This document shows, in pieces, positions 60,191-64,000 of a stretch of DNA of 64,000 nucleotides. Origin of the DNA: Mycetocola lacteus (lineage in GTDB: Bacteria > Actinomycetota > Actinomycetes > Actinomycetales > Microbacteriaceae); the NCBI RefSeq assembly GCF_003667575.1, contig NZ_RCUY01000002.1, positions 62,001 to 126,000 on the forward strand, given 5' to 3'. Below the pieces are notes generated by a model. That model saw nothing but the letters and a program-made list of their open reading frames with translations, was not told the DNA's origin and ran no database searches. The translations under genes and the position numbers were made by a program. Positions within the stretch are counted from its first letter, which is position 1. Each line of letters starts with the position of its first letter.

Positions 60191-61893
60191 TGTCGTTTTT
60201 CACCCCCACCCAGCGTATTCGCCGGGCCTACGCACGCATCGCCGAGGTTGATCGTCCCGAGGTGTGGATCTCGCTGCGCGCCGAGGCCGAGGTGCTGGCC
60301 GAGGCCGCCGGGATCGAGGAGCGACTGAGTGCCGGGGAGCGTCTGCCGCTCGCGGGTCTGGTCGCCGCGGTCAAGGACAATATCGACGTCGCCGGGCTGC
60401 CCACCACTGCGGGTTCGGCCAGCTATCGCTACGATCCGATGGCCGACGCCACCGCCGTAGAGCGACTGCGCGCGGCCGGAGCCATCGTGATCGGCAAAAC
60501 CAACCTCGACCAGTTTGCCACCGGCCTGGTCGGGACACGCAGCCCGTACGGCGCCGTCCGCAACGCCTGGGATCCCACCCGGATTTCGGGCGGGTCCAGC
60601 TCGGGATCCGCGGTCGCCGTGGCCCTGGGCATCGTGGATCTGGCCCTCGGAACCGACACCGCCGGATCGGGCCGGGTGCCCGCCGCGCTCAACGGGATTA
60701 TCGGGATCAAGCCGACCCGCGGCCTGATCCCGGCCACCGGGGTGGTGCCCGCGTGCCGCACACTGGACTGCGTCACCGTGTTTGCCCGCGACCTGGGTCT
60801 CGGATCCACCACCGCCCGGCTGCTCGCAGGCGATGACGGGCTCGATCCGCTGGCACGCTCCGCGGCCGAGGTCGTCGCATCCGCCGCTGGCTCCCGGCTG
60901 AGCGCCACCCCGCGGGTCGCGATCCCCACCGCCGAACATCTGGACGGCATGGCCGCGGGCTGGCGGGAGGCCTTCGGCGACGCCGTCGCCCGGCTCGCCT
61001 CGACCGGGGTGGAGATCGTGGAGGTCAACATTGCCCCGCTGCTGGAGGCCGCGGCCCTGCTCTATGAGGGGGCGTTTGTGGCCGAGCGCTTCGCCGCGGT
61101 GGGGGAACACATCGAGCAGAACCGGGACCTGATCGGGACCGATCTCGATCCCTCGGTCGCCGCAATCGTGCTTGGCGGTGCACACAAGACCGCGGTGGAG
61201 CTGTTCCGGGATCGCGAACGCCTGGACACCCTGGGCAGTCGGGCGCGCGCGCTGCTTACCGGGACCGACGCGCTCCTCACCCCGACCACGACCTGGCACC
61301 CGACCCTCGCCGAGCTGGTCGAGGACCCGATCGGGGGCAACAGCAGGATGGGCCGCTTCACCAACTTTGCCAACCTCCTGGACATGTCCGCGCTGGCGAT
61401 CCCCGCCGGGGCCGTGGACGGGCGCCCGTTCGGCGTGATGCTCACGGCACCGGCCTTCCACGACCTCGCGCTGCGCGAGCTGGCCGAGCGCTTCGCCGCT
61501 CCCACGGTGGAGCTGGTTGTGGTGGGGGCACACCTCAGCGGACAGCCACTCAACCATCAGCTGATCGCCGCCGGAGGCTCACTGATCGAGCCGGTCTCGA
61601 CCGCCCCCGACTACACCCTGTTTGCCCTGCCGACCACGCCGCCCAAGCCCGGTTTGGTGCGGGTTGCCGAGGGTGGCGCAGCAATTGCTGGGGAGCTCTG
61701 GCGACTGCCGGCGGCCGGATTCGCGACGTTTGTCGCCGCGCTGCCCACCCCGATGAGTATCGGTCGGGTGCGCCTCTCCGATGGCCGTGAGGTGCCCGGT
61801 TTTCTCTGCGAATCCCTCGCGACGCAGGGAGCGCCCGAGATCACCGGCTTCGGGGGCTGGATCGCCTGGCTCACCCGGGGATCGGCGGCATAG
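60190..61893 (+). CDS. atzF: Allophanate hydrolase
   Basis: 567 residues. Amidase-signature domain (about 1-440) with a full triad, K62 in AAVKDN, S136 in SGGSSSGSA and S160 in DTAGSGRVPAALN. The C-terminal domain (about 465-567), HLSGQPLNHQL to VRLSDGREVPGFLCE, is the allophanate hydrolase C-terminal fold that completes decarboxylation. Converts allophanate to CO2 and ammonia. Starts within the carboxylase stop (TGATG). Confidence 0.94.
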   Translation: MSFFTPTQRIRRAYARIAEVDRPEVWISLRAEAEVLAEAAGIEERLSAGERLPLAGLVAAVKDNIDVAGLPTTAGSASYRYDPMADATAVERLRAAGAIVIGKTNLDQFATGLVGTRSPYGAVRNAWDPTRISGGSSSGSAVAVALGIVDLALGTDTAGSGRVPAALNGIIGIKPTRGLIPATGVVPACRTLDCVTVFARDLGLGSTTARLLAGDDGLDPLARSAAEVVASAAGSRLSATPRVAIPTAEHLDGMAAGWREAFGDAVARLASTGVEIVEVNIAPLLEAAALLYEGAFVAERFAAVGEHIEQNRDLIGTDLDPSVAAIVLGGAHKTAVELFRDRERLDTLGSRARALLTGTDALLTPTTTWHPTLAELVEDPIGGNSRMGRFTNFANLLDMSALAIPAGAVDGRPFGVMLTAPAFHDLALRELAERFAAPTVELVVVGAHLSGQPLNHQLIAAGGSLIEPVSTAPDYTLFALPTTPPKPGLVRVAEGGAAIAGELWRLPAAGFATFVAALPTPMSIGRVRLSDGREVPGFLCESLATQGAPEITGFGGWIAWLTRGSAA

Positions 61894-61919
61894 TCACACC
61901 CTGCCGGTGGCATGACATT

Positions 61920-62633
61920 ATGGAGATTATGGCTTCATCTTCGACCGCCGCCGGCAGGGCCGGACGCCCGCGCGCCCGGGCGGAGGGCACCGCATCCACG
62001 CTGTCGGCCCGGGAACAGATCCTCGATGCGGCGGCCGCGCTGTTTGTCGAGTCGGGGTTCTCGGGGGCCTCAACTCGGGCGATCGCCGAGCGGGTCGGCA
62101 TCCGCCAGCAGTCGCTCTACTATCACTTCGCCGGCAAGGACGAGATTCTGGCCGAGCTGCTCAGCGGCTCGGTGCGCCCGAGCATCGACTTTATCGACGA
62201 CATGCGGGCGCAGAGTGTCGGCGGCGCGAGCCCGGCCGGCATGCTGTTTGCCCTGGCCACGGTGGATACCCGCACCCTGCGCGCCGCACCCCACAACATC
62301 GGCACACTGTACCTGCTCCCCGAGATTCAGGATCCGCGCTACGAGCACTTCCGCGAGCAGCGGGTTCGGCTGCGCAGGATCTACGGCGAGCTGGGCATCG
62401 CCGCGGCGACGCCCGGGGTGGCCGCGGCCCTCGGCGAGGAACGCATCGGGCTGCTTCTCATCCAGCTCGCCGAAACCGTGATCCAGCTGCGCCGTGATCC
62501 GAATCCGGGCACCGCCCTGGATGACGAGATGATCGCCACCTCGTGCCTGCGCATCCTCGGCCTCGGCGACCCCGAGATCGCGGCGTCCCGCGTCGAGGCT
62601 CACGAGATTCTAGCCCCGCCAGCCCCCGAGTAG
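61920..62633 (+). CDS. TetR-family regulator of the urea/guanidine operon
   Basis: 237 residues (234 from the second ATG at 61929). A basic N-terminal tail precedes the HTH (about 30-80): AREQILDAAAALFVESGFSGASTRAIAERVGIRQQSLYYHFAGKDEILAELL. It is the last gene of the operon, 26 bases after allophanate hydrolase, and probably feeds back on the palindrome at 53265-53282. Ligand not predictable. Confidence 0.87.
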   Translation: MEIMASSSTAAGRAGRPRARAEGTASTLSAREQILDAAAALFVESGFSGASTRAIAERVGIRQQSLYYHFAGKDEILAELLSGSVRPSIDFIDDMRAQSVGGASPAGMLFALATVDTRTLRAAPHNIGTLYLLPEIQDPRYEHFREQRVRLRRIYGELGIAAATPGVAAALGEERIGLLLIQLAETVIQLRRDPNPGTALDDEMIATSCLRILGLGDPEIAASRVEAHEILAPPAPE

Positions 62634-62678
62634 GCACGCCCCCGTGCCGGGCGCTGCTATCCGTTTGACACCACGGCC

Positions 62679-63533
62679 CTAAGCCAGCCCCGTCATCCGC
62701 TCGGCGGAGGTCCAGATGGTGCGGGCCAGTTCCGGGTCGCGGCCGCGGCGGTTGGAGTCGCCAACCTTCGGGTACCCCTTCATCCCGAATGCTCCGTTGG
62801 GTCCCACAAAGGCGCCGCCGGGGACATCCTGAGTGGCCGCATATAGCGTCGGAAGGGCACCGTGGGCGGCGTCGTTCACGAACTTCGGGAAGCGGTAGAT
62901 GAAGCTTGAGCTGGTGCCCACCGCCAGGTTGGTCAGCGCAACTCCGGGGTGCGCGAGGACCGAGCGCACCGGGCTCCCGGCGGCTTCGAGACGGCGCTGC
63001 AGCTCCTTGGCCAGGTACACGTCGGCGAGTTTTGAGTCACTGTACGCGCCCATATCGCTGTACTTTCGGCGCTGCCAACCGAGGTCGCTGCCGTCCATCC
63101 GCGACATCCGGTGCATCACCGAGGACAGCGTCACCACCCGCTCGGTAATCCGCGGCAGCAGCAGGTTGGTGAGCAGGAACGGCCCCAGGAAATTGGTCGC
63201 CAGCTGGAGCTCAAACCCGTCCGCCGAGCGTTGCTCGGGCACCTGCATGATCCCGGCATTGTTGATCAGGATGTCCACCGGGCCCTCGACCCCGGAGGCA
63301 AAGGCACGCACCGAGTCCAGGCTGCCGAGGTCGAGCTCACGCACCTCGGTGTCTCCGTCGATGGTCGTGGCCACCGCCCGCCCCTTTTCCACGTTGCGGA
63401 CCGCGAGGATCACGCGGGCACCCACCCGGGCGAGCTCCCGTGCCGTCACCTCGCCGATGCCGCTGCTGGCACCGGTCACGATGACCGTTTTGCCGGAGAG
63501 ATCGGGCAGGTTCTGGGCGGTCCACTGGGTCAT
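62679..63533 (-). CDS. Short-chain dehydrogenase/reductase (SDR)
   Basis: 284 residues. Cofactor loop TGASSGIG, NNAG, active-site Ser in TLSSVMH and YSDSK (Y-x3-K). Length and the LTNLLLP/YSDSKLADVYLAKEL pattern are like retinol-dehydrogenase/WW-oxidoreductase-type SDRs. Substrate unknown. Convergent with the TetR gene. Confidence 0.9.
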   Translation of the reverse strand: MTQWTAQNLPDLSGKTVIVTGASSGIGEVTARELARVGARVILAVRNVEKGRAVATTIDGDTEVRELDLGSLDSVRAFASGVEGPVDILINNAGIMQVPEQRSADGFELQLATNFLGPFLLTNLLLPRITERVVTLSSVMHRMSRMDGSDLGWQRRKYSDMGAYSDSKLADVYLAKELQRRLEAAGSPVRSVLAHPGVALTNLAVGTSSSFIYRFPKFVNDAAHGALPTLYAATQDVPGGAFVGPNGAFGMKGYPKVGDSNRRGRDPELARTIWTSAERMTGLA

Positions 63534-63621
63534 CGAGGGTCCTTTGGTGAGGGGGAAGAGGCGCTGCTGCCTGGATCCTACTCCGGTTCCCGGCGCAACA
63601 CCCAGGTGTCCGCGCTCACGG

Positions 63622-64000
63622 TTAGTCGGAGAGTAGCCGGATCCCGGTCAGCTCCTCGGTGCGCTGCCACAGCCAGGCTGCCCGCTCCTGATCGATACTC
63701 ATCGGATGCGGGCGCAGCCGCACCGGCCGCCCCCGCGAGGTGTGAATCGGGCCCACATAGTCGCCGCCTCGAACCTCCGCATCCAGCACCGCCCGGGTCG
63801 CGGGCAGCGCACCTGAGTCCTTGCCCTGGATGGCCGCGTGCACGGGGGAGAACAGGGTGCGGGTTGCACGATTGGCGCCGGCGATTCCCTCCCGAGACGG
63901 GGTCATCTGATCCATCGCACCGCCTGGATGCGCGACGATCGAGGTGATGTTCAGCCCCGCTCGACGCAGGCGCCGATGGTAGTCAAACCCGAAGAGTTCG
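63622..64000 (-). CDS. Short-chain dehydrogenase, C-terminal part (gene cut by window edge)
   Basis: About 126 residues visible, reading from the right edge ELFGFDYHRRLRRAGLNITSIVAHPGG and ending GIRLLSD with TAA at 63622-63624. The AHPGG segment and the closing PMSIDQERAAWLWQRTEELTG match SDR proteins like the preceding one. The catalytic part lies beyond base 64000. The two SDRs may be tandem paralogues. Confidence 0.85.
   Translation of the reverse strand, partial: ELFGFDYHRRLRRAGLNITSIVAHPGGAMDQMTPSREGIAGANRATRTLFSPVHAAIQGKDSGALPATRAVLDAEVRGGDYVGPIHTSRGRPVRLRPHPMSIDQERAAWLWQRTEELTGIRLLSD

Noticed and set aside
1..64000. Insertion sequences, prophage genes or CRISPR-Cas
   Set aside because: No transposase, integrase, phage structural or Cas protein was recognised anywhere in the window.

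Overview
High-GC actinobacterial chromosome segment, most likely Microbacteriaceae or a close relative. The signs are mycothiol synthase (mshD), CarD, SenX3-RegX3, a GlnR-type regulator, a fused IspD-IspF, class-E-type LAxTG surface anchoring, and actinobacterial operator types (11-bp-spaced GTTCACC PHO boxes, GTnAC-N6-GAAAC GlnR-like boxes). Two blocks resemble Mycobacterium tuberculosis neighbourhoods: cysS-ispF-ispD-carD-lpqE, and nitrobindin-glnR-mshD followed by ppk-mutT1 and pst.

Layout. 1-8.0 kb is core: cysS (cut by the left edge), a TetR/DUF981 divergent pair, ispDF, carD, an LpqE-like lipoprotein, regX3-senX3 and phoU. 8.0-8.7 kb is a HicA-HicB-like toxin-antitoxin pair behind a palindrome. 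8.7-17.8 kb is a catabolic locus: a FadR-type GntR regulator and an ornithine-cyclodeaminase-family gene face a complete peptide/opine-type ABC transporter, a cytosine-deaminase-like amidohydrolase and an Asp/Glu/hydantoin racemase. 17.8-18.7 kb is a solitary Abi-family HEPN gene preceded by a structured non-coding stretch. 18.8-20.9 kb is an ECF41 (SigJ-like) sigma factor with an oxidoreductase and a matching promoter. 21.0-29.6 kb is a purine (allantoin) operon: allantoinase, allantoate amidohydrolase, ureidoglycine-glyoxylate aminotransferase, a three-domain FmdA/AtzH-like/amidase fusion, a DUF1275 membrane protein and a second GntR regulator. 29.6-37.7 kb is a complete histidine-utilisation regulon (permease, hutG, hutH, IclR regulator, hutI, hutU) with a shared palindromic operator. 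37.9-46.0 kb is housekeeping: gpmA, ygfZ, nitrobindin, small membrane proteins, glnR-mshD, ppk-mutT1. 46.1-50.3 kb is pstSCAB behind PHO boxes, then a LAETG surface protein and an unexplained non-coding stretch. 53.0 kb has tRNA-Lys. 53.3-62.6 kb is a urea/guanidine carboxylase operon (permease, two DUF1989 proteins, carboxylase, allophanate hydrolase, TetR). Two short-chain dehydrogenases close the window, the last one cut by the right edge.

Theme. The accessory half handles nitrogen-rich compounds: histidine, allantoin, urea or guanidine, and an unidentified amide or ring compound. Local regulators appear layered with global nitrogen control by GlnR, which is encoded in the same window. The phosphate genes (senX3-regX3, phoU, pst, ppk) form a second theme. 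The most unusual items are the triple-fusion amidohydrolase, which could carry out the end of a ureidoglycine-to-oxalate route in one polypeptide, and the Abi/HEPN gene with its structured leader RNA. All calls come from reading sequence and motifs; no database search was run.
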